Positions 12,678-23,290 are shown, numbered from the stretch's first letter. The stretch: DNA of 64,000 nt from Liquidambar formosana (GCA_039720395.1 CM077832.1:31741316-31805315); one strand, 5' to 3'. Notes: generated from the letters alone by a model not told the origin. Program-made: numbers and translations.

Positions 12678-13959
12678 TGTTGTCCCAAGTAAACAACCCT
12701 AGAGGGGGGGGTGAATAGGGTTATTGGCCAATTAAAAAATATGATAGCAAGCTAAAATCAGTTTATGGCAAATAGAGATATTCTCAATGATAAACAGTAA
12801 AGAGAATAAGAGAAAGAGAATGCAAACACAAGTTTTAACGAGGTTCAGCCTTCCCGCCTACGTCCTCGCCTCAAGAGCTCGCTTGAGGATTCACCAATCC
12901 ACTATTCACTCTCCTTCAAGGTGGAGCAGCAAACCTTTACAAATCAAGTGCTTTCAACCAACACTTGTTCAGCCACACTTCCTCAAGTGCAAAGAATGGG
13001 GTTATCACCAACCCTTGATTACAAGTTTGTAGAGATGAAATGTGTGTACAAAGAAACTCTCTTTAAGAGTGAATAACACAGAGATTAAAGCTCAGCTCTC
13101 TTCTAATTGATTGCTCAATGAATGCTCTTAATGAATTTAGGGCTAGAAGAATGAAAACAATGAATTCTCTTGTATTGATCCTCATAAATGCATTTGAATC
13201 ATTGTTTATATAGGCATTAGGCATAATATGACCGTTTGGTGCAATAAATGCCGGGAAAGAGCCGTTTGGTGGCATTTAATGCCTCAACAACCTTTCAAAA
13301 ACTAGCCGTTGGAGTTCTGAGATCGCACAATCAGTCGACTGAATACTCAATTCAGTCCACTGATTTGCTAAATCAGTCGACTGAATTGGGAAATCAGTGG
13401 ACTGATTTGAGCAGAATCAAAAGACAACAGCAGAGGACAACTTCTGCTTAAATGAGTCGACTGATTCAAGAATGAGTCGACTGATTTGGGCAGAAATGAA
13501 CTTATAATGATTATATCACAAGTTTAAATCGATCAAGTTCATTTGTATCAACTTAGGCCTTGTTCAAGTGATGAATTAAGTTTACCCAAGGATCCTAAGG
13601 TCCATCTAGGTCAATAGAGTGATCATTTGAGCAATCAAGTACATCAAAAACCTAATAACCTCACTCATAGCTATATAAGTATCTTCATTTACGATGCTAG
13701 CTTGGTCTTGAGTGATCGTAGGTCTTTTGCATGCTTTCTATGCTCGTATGCTTTTGTGCTTGATTATCCTTGATATCATAAGCATGTGTGCTTTGAGTTC
13801 CATGATATGCATATATCTTTATGCTTCTTTTGGATCCATATGCTCGAGTACCTAGCTTTGATTATAATCTTGACAAATAAACCATTAGTACTTACATCGA
13901 TCCTTTGTTATCATCAAAATCTCGGATATGCCCTTGGTTATATAACCTTGGGGCCAACA
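12678..13959 (-). repeat. 3' LTR of young copia element
   Basis: 1282 bp with TGTTG...CAACA termini and almost identical to 21119-22401. A TATA-like CCTATATAAAC (minus strand, 13201-13214) lies 116 bp downstream of a cluster of TCAGTCGACTGA palindromes at 13331-13487. Confidence 0.95.
13331..13487 (-). promoter_or_regulatory. TCAGTCGACTGA palindrome array, 3' LTR U3
   Basis: Six copies or one-base variants of TCAGTCGACTGA fall within about 155 bp (13331, 13351, 13373, 13393, 13454, 13474). The same array lies at 21773-21929 in the 5' LTR, upstream of its TATA box. A related 10-copy array precedes the extra ORF at 15811-16069. Confidence 0.7.
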
Positions 13960-13960
13960 A

Positions 13961-13973
13961 TCTCCCCCTTTTT
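13961..13973 (-). other. Polypurine tract of young copia element
   Basis: On the minus strand AAAAAGGGGGAGA ends one base before the 3' LTR, the expected place for plus-strand DNA priming. Further GGGGGAG tracts lie at 14041-14050 and 14251-14265. Confidence 0.85.
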
Positions 13974-14280
13974 GATGATGACAAACTATTGATGTATATG
14001 GCAGGTAGGGAAATAAAGCACATGATATATATGGAGCAAGCTCCCCCTCACAATATGCATAGTTTACATGCAAGTAATAATCAATGAGCACAAAGCATTG
14101 TAAAGCAAATAAACTGATTATAATCAACTGTGGAAATAGTTCAAAACATAACCAAAAAGTCATAAGTTAACAGTTATAGATAACTAGGAATGTGTCAAGT
14201 CATTGTGTGTTCAAAATAAGTTAGATGTTCAAGATACATCAATCAAAAAATATCTCCCCCTTTTGTCATCAGACAAAAAG

Positions 14281-15705
14281 CTAGGGGTCCAAGTCAATAT
14301 GCTCGGGAAGACCAGGTGCGTCCGCATCTTCAGGGGCAGGAGGTGGTGGGGGAGGCGGTGGTGCATTGCGACGGGCATATCGCTCAATGGCTGTCAGTGA
14401 GTTACGCACAGTGCGTATGTCAGTCTCCGTCCTGGCAAGACGCTGGTCCACCTGAGTCGTAAAGATATCACCATAGCGCTTTAAGGTGTCCATGTCATTC
14501 TCGATTTGTGTCTGACGGTTCTCAAGAGCCAAGAGACGAGTGCCAATACCATCCATGGAGACCTGCAATCCCTGTATAGCTGTCAAAATGGTCTGAACAC
14601 CAGCAGGAGGGATAGGTGGCTGCTGTGGAGGCTCAAAGGGAGGAGGCTCGAACGCAGGAGGGGGCTGTGGAGGCTCAACGTCCATGCCATGCTCACCAGG
14701 CTCCTCATGTGGCTGCTGCCCTTCGTCACCAGGAGGAACAGGGTCATCAGCCTCCTGTTCTTCATCGGTCACCTCATCCGGATCATCTTTCGGTACCCAA
14801 CCCCTAGAGGTAAACTTGTAGTGCATTTGTTTGAGAGTCATATCGGAGTAGGTGTTGGTGTGAGAAATGGCGACTACGGCTTCCTCATCAAGAGGTATAT
14901 GGAAATGTTCAAAAACACAAGTCAAGGCAAAGCCGTAGGGGAGACTAGCCACTTTCTTCTTTTGGCAATCGACAATATGATTGGAAATGATAAAAGGCAA
15001 GTCAATGGGAATGGTATTCATGATGCACCAAATAAGAAAAATATCGAAATATGAGACATGGTCACGTCCGCCACCCCGTGGAAGGATGTTATACGTAATC
15101 ATGTGATGAATCAAACGAGCATTGAGAGTTAGTTCTTTGGCTTTGGGTTTAAAACGGTTTACAATATCATTCCGCCCACAGATCTGATTAAGGGCTTGGA
15201 TAGGATCATACCCTTGAAAGTGAGTCCATTCGTTGGTCACAAGGATTTGATGTTGACCACGAGGGATATGAAAGATTTGGGCAAGAAGGTTTTGATCCAT
15301 AGATATAATTCTACCACCAACTTGAGACCAAAGGATGTGATTATTAATATAGTCAAGATTGGTGTAAAAGATGCGCACAAGATAAGTATACATGGGTTTT
15401 TTCAGAAAAATGAATGAATCCCAACCCAAAAGACGGAAATAATTTGCAATGAGAACGAAATGCTCTTCAAAGAAATCCAAAGGGGCATATTTACCGAAGA
15501 CGACGGTGCGACGACTGAAGTCCTCATCAAACTTGCGCTGTGCATCGAGAGAGACAAACTCTCCGCCTTCCTCTTCGTCGGGTTGTTGTTCAACGGGTGG
15601 TTGCACCGGCGGTGGAGGAGGATTTGGAACCCTGGGTCGTAAGTTTCGTGATGAACCTTCACCGGTGTGAGGGCGTTTGGCTGGATTCTTCGTCTTGGGA
15701 GCCAT
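14281..15705 (-). CDS. Extra ORF of young copia element (plant transposon-protein-like, 474 aa)
   Basis: An uninterrupted 474-residue ORF lies downstream of pol in the sense direction, beginning MAPKTKNPAKRPHTGEGS. The N-terminus is basic and proline-rich. Residues about 50-270 form a globular region (FDEDFSRRTVVFG... to IPLDEEAVVAIS) of the kind found in plant genomes as a putative plant transposon protein domain. An acidic/proline-rich linker follows (about 300-360), then a predicted coiled coil (about 370-440) and a run of nine prolines. No transmembrane segment or signal peptide is obvious, so it is unlike a typical envelope protein although it sits in the env-like position of SIRE-type elements. 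The ATG is preceded by a TATA-like box and a palindrome array at 15791-16069, suggesting its own promoter. Function is unknown. Confidence 0.8.
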   Translation of the reverse strand: MAPKTKNPAKRPHTGEGSSRNLRPRVPNPPPPPVQPPVEQQPDEEEGGEFVSLDAQRKFDEDFSRRTVVFGKYAPLDFFEEHFVLIANYFRLLGWDSFIFLKKPMYTYLVRIFYTNLDYINNHILWSQVGGRIISMDQNLLAQIFHIPRGQHQILVTNEWTHFQGYDPIQALNQICGRNDIVNRFKPKAKELTLNARLIHHMITYNILPRGGGRDHVSYFDIFLIWCIMNTIPIDLPFIISNHIVDCQKKKVASLPYGFALTCVFEHFHIPLDEEAVVAISHTNTYSDMTLKQMHYKFTSRGWVPKDDPDEVTDEEQEADDPVPPGDEGQQPHEEPGEHGMDVEPPQPPPAFEPPPFEPPQQPPIPPAGVQTILTAIQGLQVSMDGIGTRLLALENRQTQIENDMDTLKRYGDIFTTQVDQRLARTETDIRTVRNSLTAIERYARRNAPPPPPPPPAPEDADAPGLPEHIDLDP

Positions 15706-15790
15706 TGTTGAGAGAGTTTTGGAGGTTAGAGAGAGAGAGAAGTGAAAACGTCGCGGGAATGGGTGTGATTTGAAATGAAAAGCCGCGTGT

Positions 15791-15800
15791 TATATTTATA
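15791..15800 (-). promoter_or_regulatory. TATA-like box upstream of the extra copia ORF
   Basis: On the minus strand TATAAATATA lies about 86 bp before the ORF start at 15705, directly downstream of the palindrome array at 15811-16069. Confidence 0.6.
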
Positions 15801-15810
15801 GAATCGCAGA

Positions 15811-16069
15811 TTCAGTCGACTGAATCACCATTTCAGTCGACTGAATTGTCCTGGATATAGCTTCATAGGCTTCTGCCTGAATCAGTGGACTGAAAGTCCA
15901 TTTCAGTCGACTGATTTGACATTTCAGTCGACTGAAATGTCAATTGAGTCGACTGAATCAACCAGTAGGTTATTGCAATGGCAGGGCTTGATTCAGTGGA
16001 CTGAAATGCCAATTCAGTCGACTGAATTGCTCATTGAGTCGACTGAATTGTCTTTTCAGTAGACTAAAT
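15811..16069 (-). promoter_or_regulatory. Ten-copy TTCAGTCGACTGAA array between pol and the extra ORF
   Basis: Ten copies or near copies of TTCAGTCGACTGAA occur in 260 bp (about 15811, 15832, 15882, 15902, 15922, 15946, 15992, 16012, 16034 and 16055). The word is the same as in the element's LTR promoter. With the adjacent TATA box and ORF start it has the layout of an internal promoter. Confidence 0.7.
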
Positions 16070-16175
16070 CACCAGAAAAATTCAGTTTTAACCCAAAATC
16101 TTTAGAGAGTGTGAGTGAAATGAGATGTACCACATAGAAAATATCAAGGCAAGAGTAGAAAAACAAAGATATGCA

Positions 16176-19100
16176 TCAATTCACTACATCATGCATTAAA
16201 CACATGCCAAGTTCTCTTTTAATGAAGTTAAAACGGTCTTCTTGAAGAGGTTTGGTAAAGATATCGGCCAATTGATGGTCGGTACCTATGAAATCAATCT
16301 CAATAGTCACCTCTTTGGACATGATCACGAATGAAATGATGTCTTATCTCAATGTGCTTAGTTCGTGAGTGTTGTATGGGGTTCTTGGTCAAGTTGATGG
16401 CACTAGTATTATCACATTTAATGGGAATGTGATCAAAGTGAAGTCCATAGTCCTCAAGTTGTTGTTTCATGTACAACACTTGTGCACAACAACTACCGGC
16501 TGCAATGTATTCGGCCTCGGTGGTTGAGAGTGCAACCGATGTTTGTTTCTTACTAAACCAAGAAACTAGTGAATGTCCTAGGAAATGGCAAGTCCCACTA
16601 GTGCTTTTGCGGTCATCTTTGCCGCCGGCAAAATCCGCATCGGAATAACTAAGCATATCAAAAGCGGTATACTTAGAAAACCATAATCCAAGGTTAATTG
16701 AGCCACTTAAGTATTTAAAGATACGCTTAACGGCAAGCAAGTGAGATTCTTTAGGACAATGATTGAAATCTAGCACATAAGCAAACACTAAACATGATAT
16801 CGGGTCTACTTGCGGTTAAATAAAGTAAACTTCCAATCATACCTCTATATTTCTTTTGATCAACATTTTTACCCTTTTCATCCTTGTCAATCTTGATGGA
16901 AGTGCTCATAGGAGTAGAAAACTCTCTACCATCTTCCAATCCGTACTTTTTGAGTAGATCTTTGACATATTTGGATTGATTGATGAAAGTTCCTTCCTTT
17001 GTTTGTTTGATTTGAAGTCCAAGAAAGAATGTCAATTCTCCCATCATGCTCATCTCAAATTCTTCCTGCATAATCTTAGAAAATTCTTTGCAAAGATTCT
17101 CATTAGTGGATCCAAAAATGATATCATCAACGTAGATTTGCACTAAAAGCATATCATTATCAATGGTTTTAATGAAAAGTGTGGTGTCAAGTTTTCCTCT
17201 CTTAAAACCATTTTTGAGTAAAAATCCACTAAGTCTTTCATACCAAGCTCTAGGAGCTTGTTTCAAACCATATAAAGCTTTTCTTAGTTTAAAAACATGA
17301 TTTGGAAATTCATGACTTTCAAAACCGGGAGGTTGTTCAACATAAACTTCCTCTTCTATGAAACCATTTAAAAATGCACTCTTGACATCCATTTGAAATA
17401 ATTTAAAATCTTTATGACATGCATATGCAAGTAACATCCTTATGGCTTCTAAGTCTAGCTACCGGAGCATAGGTTTCATCATAATCTATGCCTTCTTGTT
17501 GATTATAACCTTGGGCTACAAGTCGAGCCTTGTTTCTAGTAACAACTCCGGATTCATCCTTTTTGTTTCTAAATACCCATTTAGTTCCAATTACTCCATG
17601 GTCATGTGGTCTAGGTACCAAGGTCCAAACCTTGTTCCTTTCAAATTGATTGAGTTCTTCTTGCATAGCAAGGACCCATGATTCATCATTTTCAGCTTCA
17701 TTAATGTTCTTAGGTTCAATTTGAGATAGGAAAGCAAGATGATCACATAAATTTCTCATGGAAGAACGAGTTCTTACCCCACGTGAGGGTTCACCTAAGA
17801 TTTGATCTTTAGGATGATTCCTCACAAATTTCCAAGTCTTGGTGACATCCGGATGGAGTGGAGCATTTTCAGCTTCAACTTCTTCTTCCGGATTCTTGTC
17901 TTTAATAACTTCATCTTCTTCCTTTTCTTTGCCTTTGTCTAGTGGATCTTCTTTATCATTTAGACTCAAGGTTTCAACTTGTTCTTGCAAGCTTGTACCT
18001 ACATCATCATCATCATCCACATATTTCTTGGGTGCAAGAGGGTTAGTTTCATCAAATACAACATGCATTGATTCTTGAACAGTTAAAGTTCTCTTGTTAA
18101 ACACCCTATATGCTTTACTCTTCATGGAATAGCCAAGAAACACACCTTCATCGGATTTAGAATCAAATTTGGAAAGTTTATCTCTATCATTCAATATAAA
18201 GCATTTACAACCAAACACTTTAAAGTAACCTATGTTAGGTTTCTTATCATTCCATAGTTCATAAGGAGTTTTACCGAGTTTAGATCTTAAAAGAACTCTA
18301 TTCATTACATAGCATGCGGTATTAACGGCCTCGGCCCAAAAATATTGAGGTAAAGAGTGTTCATTTAGCATGGTTCTAGACATTTCCTCAAGTGTTCTAT
18401 TCTTTCTTTCAACCACACCATTTTGTTGAGGAGTTCTAGGAGCGGAGAAATTGTGACCAAAGCCATTCTCATTACAAAATTGTACAATATCCTTATTGAC
18501 AAATTCGCTCCCTCTATCACTCCTAACATGTGTAATGGTATAGCCTTTCTCATTTTGGACTCTTCTACAATATGTCACAAATGTAGCATGAGTCTCATCT
18601 TTATGTGCAAGGAAGAACACCCATGTATATCTAGAGTAGTCATCAACAATTACAAATGCATAATGCTTCCCTCCAAGACTTGCAATTGCAATAGGTCCAA
18701 ATAGATCCATATGAATGAGTTGTAAAGGTCTAGTAGTTGAAATATGAGGCTTTGATTTAAAAGAGGACTTGGTTTGTTTTCCAAGTTGGCATGCACTACA
18801 AACTCCATCTTTTGAAAACTTTGCTTTGGTAAACCTCTTACAAGTTCATGCCTAGAAAGTTTTGAAATTAAATCCATGCTAGCATGTCCAAGTCTTCTAT
18901 GCCATAACCAATGATTTTCGTTTAAAGCGGAGAAGCAATGTACATTTTGTAATGCGATTTCTTCAAACTCTATAGCATAGATGTTACCAATCCTATATGC
19001 AACAAATAGGGTCTTATCTTCATCTCCAATTATGCATTTATTGGATTTAAAGGTAACTCTATATCCTTTATCACATAATTGACTAATGCTAAGGAGATTA

Positions 19101-19315
19101 TGCTTTAAACCATCAACTAATAAAACATTTTCAACACAAAGTGAGGAATTCTTACCAACCTTACCAATGCCAATTATCTTACCCTTGGCATTGTCTCCAA
19201 ATGTCACGTAGCCGCCGTCCTTGGGCTTCAAAGAGACGAACTTTGATCTATCACCCGTCATATGCCTTGAGCACCCACTATCAAGAAACCATTTTTCATT
19301 GCTTGATGACTTCAA
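16176..19315 (-). pseudogene. Young copia pol polyprotein with frameshifts
   Basis: Order on the minus strand: aspartic protease (WFLDSGCSRHMTG), GAG_pre-integrase (HWLWHRRLGHAS), integrase core (DRGSEF, then PQQNGVVERKNRT), reverse transcriptase (KSAFLNG, then IYVDDIIFG with the catalytic YVDD), and RNase H (ALSTTEAEYIA) to the terminal LADIFTKPLQEDRF region ending near 16176. Single-base indels break the frame near 18827 (a shortened T-run relative to the older copy), 17450 and 16765. A fourth shift lies near 16305. Catalytic motifs remain readable across the frames. Because the LTRs are almost identical, these lesions are recent, inherited from the RNA template, or sequence errors. As written, it cannot make a complete enzyme. 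Confidence 0.9.
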
Positions 19316-19331
19316 GCATACCTACACAAGT

Positions 19332-21062
19332 TCAAGTAACTCTCTTTGGTACCCATACTTTCTTGGGTCCATAGGGGTTAGCCATAGGAGGTGAGGTTCC
19401 CTTAACTACCCACACCCTCTTGGTGAAACTTTTAGGTCTTTTTCTCATTTTGCAAGTGTAGATGTTATGTCCCTCCTTCTTACAATAAGTGCATGAGATT
19501 TTAGGTGTACTAGAGACTTTAGGCTTAGGAAAGAAGTTAATATAAGATTTTTGTTTGACATTTTCTTGATAACCAATTCCGGCCTTATCAAAACACCATC
19601 TTTGACTAGTTAATATCTTATCCAAGTTATCCCTTCCATTGGTAAACTTGGCCAAGGTATTAGTCAAGTCTTCAATCTTTTCTTTCAATGAAGTATTTTC
19701 ACTTTCAAGACTAGATTGAGAAATGGTAGGGGTTGAGTCTATCTTGCTTTTCAATTCTAAATTTTCATGTTTCAAAGCATTTAGTTCCTCTTGAAGAGAT
19801 GAGATATTCTTTTTCAAATCATTGTTTTTGTGAGAAAACCTTTTTAATTCAAGAAAAGTGTCTTCAAGTGCATCTTGTAATTCTTCATAAGTGGGAGGTT
19901 CTTCTATAGGATAATCAATAGAATTGAGTTCGATTACCTCATCCTCTTTTGCCATGAGACAAAAGTTTGCCACTTCTTGATCACAAGAAATCTCCTCATC
20001 TTCTTCATCACTATTTGCTTCATCATCCCATGTGACGGTGAAAGCCTTCTTCTTGAATTTTCTATTGTCCTTGAAGTTGTTGTTATTGTGACTCGTCTTG
20101 TTGGAGTTGTTGTTGAGTTGAGGACAATTTATCTTGATATGTCCGGGCTTCTTGCATTCAAAACACACTTGTGGTTCTCTATTTGAGTTTTCTCCTCTAT
20201 TTGGAATTCTTTTGGAGGAGTCACCCTTGTTGAATCTCCTTCCTTGATTTCTTCTAGAGAAGAACTTTTTGAGCTTGTGAGATATGAAAGCCATGTCTTC
20301 ATCTTCTTCATTCTCACACTCTTCACTTGGTGGTTCTTCTTCGTCTTGTGAGGCTTTGAGAGCCATGCTTTTGGATGTCTTCCCTTCATCAATTTCACGA
20401 GCTTTGAATGCGAGTTCTTGTGTGACTAGGTTGCCGTCAAGATCACTTAAGGTCATTGATGATAGCTCCTTTGATTGAAGTAGAGTAGTGGTGAGGACAT
20501 CCCATTGCTTAGGCAAGCTCCTAAGAATTTTTCTCACCAATTCGGAGTTAGTGTAGATCTTTCCAAGAGAACTTAAAGGATTAATGATAGCATTGAATCT
20601 AGCAAACATGTCTCTAATAGATTCATCCTTTTTCATTTTAAACATTTCATATTCACAAACAAGCATATTGATTTTTGCTTCTTTTACTTGAGATGTCCCT
20701 TCATAGGTGACTTCTAATGTATCCCATATCTCTTTGGCACTAGTGCACCTAGAGATTTTGCTAAATTCATCATTGGTTAAAGCACAATATAGTAAGCCAA
20801 TGGCTTTAGAGTTAAGTTCAAGAGACTTATGATCAGCTGAGGTGTATTCTTGTGGTACTTTAGGAAGTGTAACTCCATCTACCACCTTAGTAGGGATCAA
20901 AGGACCCTTAGAAGTGATATTCCATAGCTCATAGCTAGTGGATTGAATAAAAATTTGCATTCTGATTTTCCAGAAATTATATAGAGACGCATCTCCATTA
21001 AAAAGTGGTGGTCTATTGGACGATTGTCCTTCGGTGAATCCGTTACCACTATAGTTGGCCAT
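19332..21062 (-). CDS. Young copia gag (nucleocapsid) protein, 576 aa
   Basis: An intact ORF starts MANYSGNGFTEGQSSNRPPLFNGD. Residues about 15-230 resemble the UBN2/gag family of plant copia elements (YNFWKIRMQIFIQS..., AKEIWDTLEVTYEGT..., LRSLPKQWD). A CCHC zinc knuckle CFECKKPGHIKINC lies near residue 298, a coiled-coil region near 415-490, and a second knuckle CTYCKKEGHNIYTC near 521. It should form the virus-like particle and bind element RNA. The ORF ends in TGA just before pol, and pol continues in the +1 frame. The older copy has the same gag/pol frame relation, so this is probably a family trait rather than damage. Confidence 0.9.
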   Translation of the reverse strand: MANYSGNGFTEGQSSNRPPLFNGDASLYNFWKIRMQIFIQSTSYELWNITSKGPLIPTKVVDGVTLPKVPQEYTSADHKSLELNSKAIGLLYCALTNDEFSKISRCTSAKEIWDTLEVTYEGTSQVKEAKINMLVCEYEMFKMKKDESIRDMFARFNAIINPLSSLGKIYTNSELVRKILRSLPKQWDVLTTTLLQSKELSSMTLSDLDGNLVTQELAFKAREIDEGKTSKSMALKASQDEEEPPSEECENEEDEDMAFISHKLKKFFSRRNQGRRFNKGDSSKRIPNRGENSNREPQVCFECKKPGHIKINCPQLNNNSNKTSHNNNNFKDNRKFKKKAFTVTWDDEANSDEEDEEISCDQEVANFCLMAKEDEVIELNSIDYPIEEPPTYEELQDALEDTFLELKRFSHKNNDLKKNISSLQEELNALKHENLELKSKIDSTPTISQSSLESENTSLKEKIEDLTNTLAKFTNGRDNLDKILTSQRWCFDKAGIGYQENVKQKSYINFFPKPKVSSTPKISCTYCKKEGHNIYTCKMRKRPKSFTKRVWVVKGTSPPMANPYGPKKVWVPKRVT

Positions 21063-21104
21063 ATCGTTCCTCGCAAGACAAATATGTCAAATGCTAGAGG
21101 TTGG

Positions 21105-21116
21105 GCTCTGATACCA
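21105..21116 (-). other. Primer-binding site (initiator Met tRNA)
   Basis: On the minus strand TGGTATCAGAGC starts two bases after the 5' LTR end. It is complementary to the 3' end of plant initiator methionine tRNA, the usual copia minus-strand primer. Confidence 0.9.
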
Positions 21117-21118
21117 AT

Positions 21119-22401
21119 TGTTGTCCCAAGTAAACAACCCTAGAGGAGGGGGGTGAATAGGGTTATTGGCCAATTAAAAAATATGATAGCAAGCTAAAAT
21201 CAGTTTATGGCAAATAGAGATATTCTCAATGATAAACAGTAAAGAGAATAAGAGAAAGAGAATGCAAACACAAGTTTTAACGAGGTTCAGCCTTCCCGCC
21301 TACGTCCTCGCCTCAAGAGCTCGCTTGAGGATTCACCAATCCACTATTCACTCTCCTTCAAGGTGGAGCAGCAAACCTTTACAAATCAAGTGCTTTCAAC
21401 CAACACTTGTTCAGCCACACTTCCTCAAGTGCAAAGAATGGGGTTATCACCAACCCTTGATTACAAGTTTGTAGAGATGAAATGTGTGTACAAAGAAACT
21501 CTCTTTAAGAGTGAATAACACAGAGATTAAAGCTCAGCTCTCTTCTAATTGATTGCTCAATGAATGCTCTTAATGAATTTAGGGCTAGAAGAATGAAAAC
21601 AATGAATTCTCTTGTATTGATCCTCATAAATGCATTTGAATCATTGTTTATATAGGCATTAGGCATAATATGACCGTTTGGTGCAATAAATGCCGGGAAA
21701 GAGCCGTTTGGTGGCATTTAATGCCTCAACAACCTTTCAAAAACTAGCCGTTGGAGTTCTGAGATCGCACAATCAGTCGACTGAATACTCAATTCAGTCC
21801 ACTGATTTGCTAAATCAGTCGACTGAATTGGGAAATCAGTGGACTGATTTGAGCAGAATCAAAAGACAACAGCAGAGGACAACTTCTGCTTAAATGAGTC
21901 GACTGATTCAAGAATGAGTCGACTGATTTGGGCAGAAATGAACTTATAATGATTATATCACAAGTTTAAATCGATCAAGTTCATTTGTATCAACTTAGGC
22001 CTTGTTCAAGTGATGAATTAAGTTTACCCAAGGATCCTAAGGTCCATCTAGGTCAATAGAGTGATCATTTGAGCAATCAAGTACATCAAAAACCTAATAA
22101 CCTCACTCATAGCTATATAAGTATCTTCATTTACGATGCTAGCTTGGTCTTGAGTGATCGTAGGTCTTTTGCATGCTTTCTATGCTCGTATGCTTTTGTG
22201 CTTGATTATCCTTGATATCATAAGCATGTGTGCTTTGAGTTCCATGATATGCATATATCTTTATGCTTCTTTTGGATCCATATGCTCGAGTACCTAGCTT
22301 TGATTATAATCTTGACAAATAAACCATTAGTACTTACATCGATCCTTTGTTATCATCAAAATCTCGGATATGCCCTTGGTTATATAACCTTGGGGCCAAC
22401 A
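21119..22401 (-). repeat. 5' LTR of young copia element
   Basis: 1283 bp and nearly identical to the 3' LTR. It contains a TATA box near 21643-21656 and the U3 palindrome array at 21773-21929. The right edge abuts the GAAAT duplication at 22402-22406. Confidence 0.95.
21773..21929 (-). promoter_or_regulatory. TCAGTCGACTGA palindrome array, 5' LTR U3
   Basis: Same six-copy array as at 13331-13487, in the LTR expected to drive transcription of the element. It lies about 116 bp upstream of the TATA box. Confidence 0.7.
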
Positions 22402-23260
22402 GAAATCTTTTAGAGGAGTTACCCTTGTTGAATCTCCTTCCTTGATTTCTTCTAGTGAAGAACTTCTTAAGCATATAAGATATGAAAGTCATATCTTTAT
22501 CTTCTTCATTTTCACATTCTTCATTCGATAGTTCTGCTTCATCATGTAAGGCATTAAGGGCCAAGCTCTTGGAAGGCTTGCTTTCATTTACTTCACGTGC
22601 TTTGAACACAAATTCTTAAGTGACTAAATTTTCATCAAGGTCACTTAGAGTCATTGAGCCAAGTTCTTTTGATTGAAGTACGGCTATGATGAATGCATCC
22701 CATTCCTTAGACAAGCTCCTAAGAATTTTTCTCACCAATTCGGAGTTAGTGTAAATTTTTCTTAGAGAATTCAAAGGATTTATAATACCATTAAAACAAG
22801 CAAACATATCTCTTATAAACTCATCCTTTTTTATTTAAAACAATTCATATTCATAAACAAGCATGTTAATTTTAGCTTCTTTTACTTGAAAGGTTCCCTC
22901 ATAGGTGACCTCTAGTGCACTTAGAGATTTTGCTAAATTCATCATTAGTTAAAGCACAATATAATAAGCCAATGACTTTGGAGTTAAGTACAAGAGACTT
23001 ATGATCAACACTAGTGTATTCTTGTGAAACTTTAGGAAGTGAAACACCATCTACCACTTTAGAAGGGACAAAGAGACCTTAGAAGTTATATTCCATAACT
23101 CATAGTTAGTAGATTGAATAAAGATTTGCATTCTAATTTTCCAAAAATTATATAGAGACTCATCTCCATTAAAAAGAGGTGGTCTATTAAACGATTGTCC
23201 CTCGATAAATCCATTACCACTATAGTTTGGCCATATCATTCCTCGCAAGACAAATATGTC
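22402..23260 (-). pseudogene. Older copia gag, N-terminal part (broken)
   Basis: Fragments at 23248-23051, 22807-22616 and 22609-22402 match the younger gag from NYSGNGF...FNGDESLYNFWKIRMQIFIQS to RRNQGRRFNKGNSSKR. Frame breaks occur near 23060, and there is a stop at the ...NLVT position. The younger element entered at 22402, so the gene resumes at 12677. Confidence 0.85.
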
Positions 23261-23276
23261 AAATGCAAGAGGTTAG

Positions 23277-23288
23277 ACTCTGATACCA
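23277..23288 (-). other. Primer-binding site of older copia element
   Basis: On the minus strand TGGTATCAGAGT follows the 5' LTR by two bases. It matches the initiator-Met tRNA site of the young element except at the last base. Confidence 0.8.
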
Positions 23289-23290
23289 AT

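Larger units (their letters stand above)
12678..22401 (-). mobile_element. Young Ty1/copia retrotransposon (9.7 kb, GAAAT target duplication)
   Basis: On the minus strand: 5' LTR 21119-22401, PBS 21105-21116, gag, pol, an extra ORF, PPT 13961-13973 and 3' LTR 12678-13959. Flanks carry the perfect 5-bp duplication GAAAT (12673-12677 and 22402-22406). The LTRs are 1283 and 1282 bp and, wherever I compared them, differ by one base insertion in a G-run (12704-12711 versus 21145-21152), so insertion is very recent. Gag and the extra ORF are open; pol has several single-base frameshifts. The layout (gag, pol in protease-integrase-RT-RNase H order, then an additional ORF) resembles plant copia elements of the SIRE/Maximus type, but the lineage is inferred. 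Confidence 0.95.

Noticed and set aside
14506..15054. Plus-strand 182-codon frame opposite the extra copia ORF
   Set aside because: It is the shadow of the 474-residue minus-strand ORF and has no domain of its own.
13331..16069. Palindrome arrays as a CRISPR array
   Set aside because: Repeats are 12-14 bp with irregular spacing and variable sequence, inside a retrotransposon in a eukaryotic genome. No cas genes.
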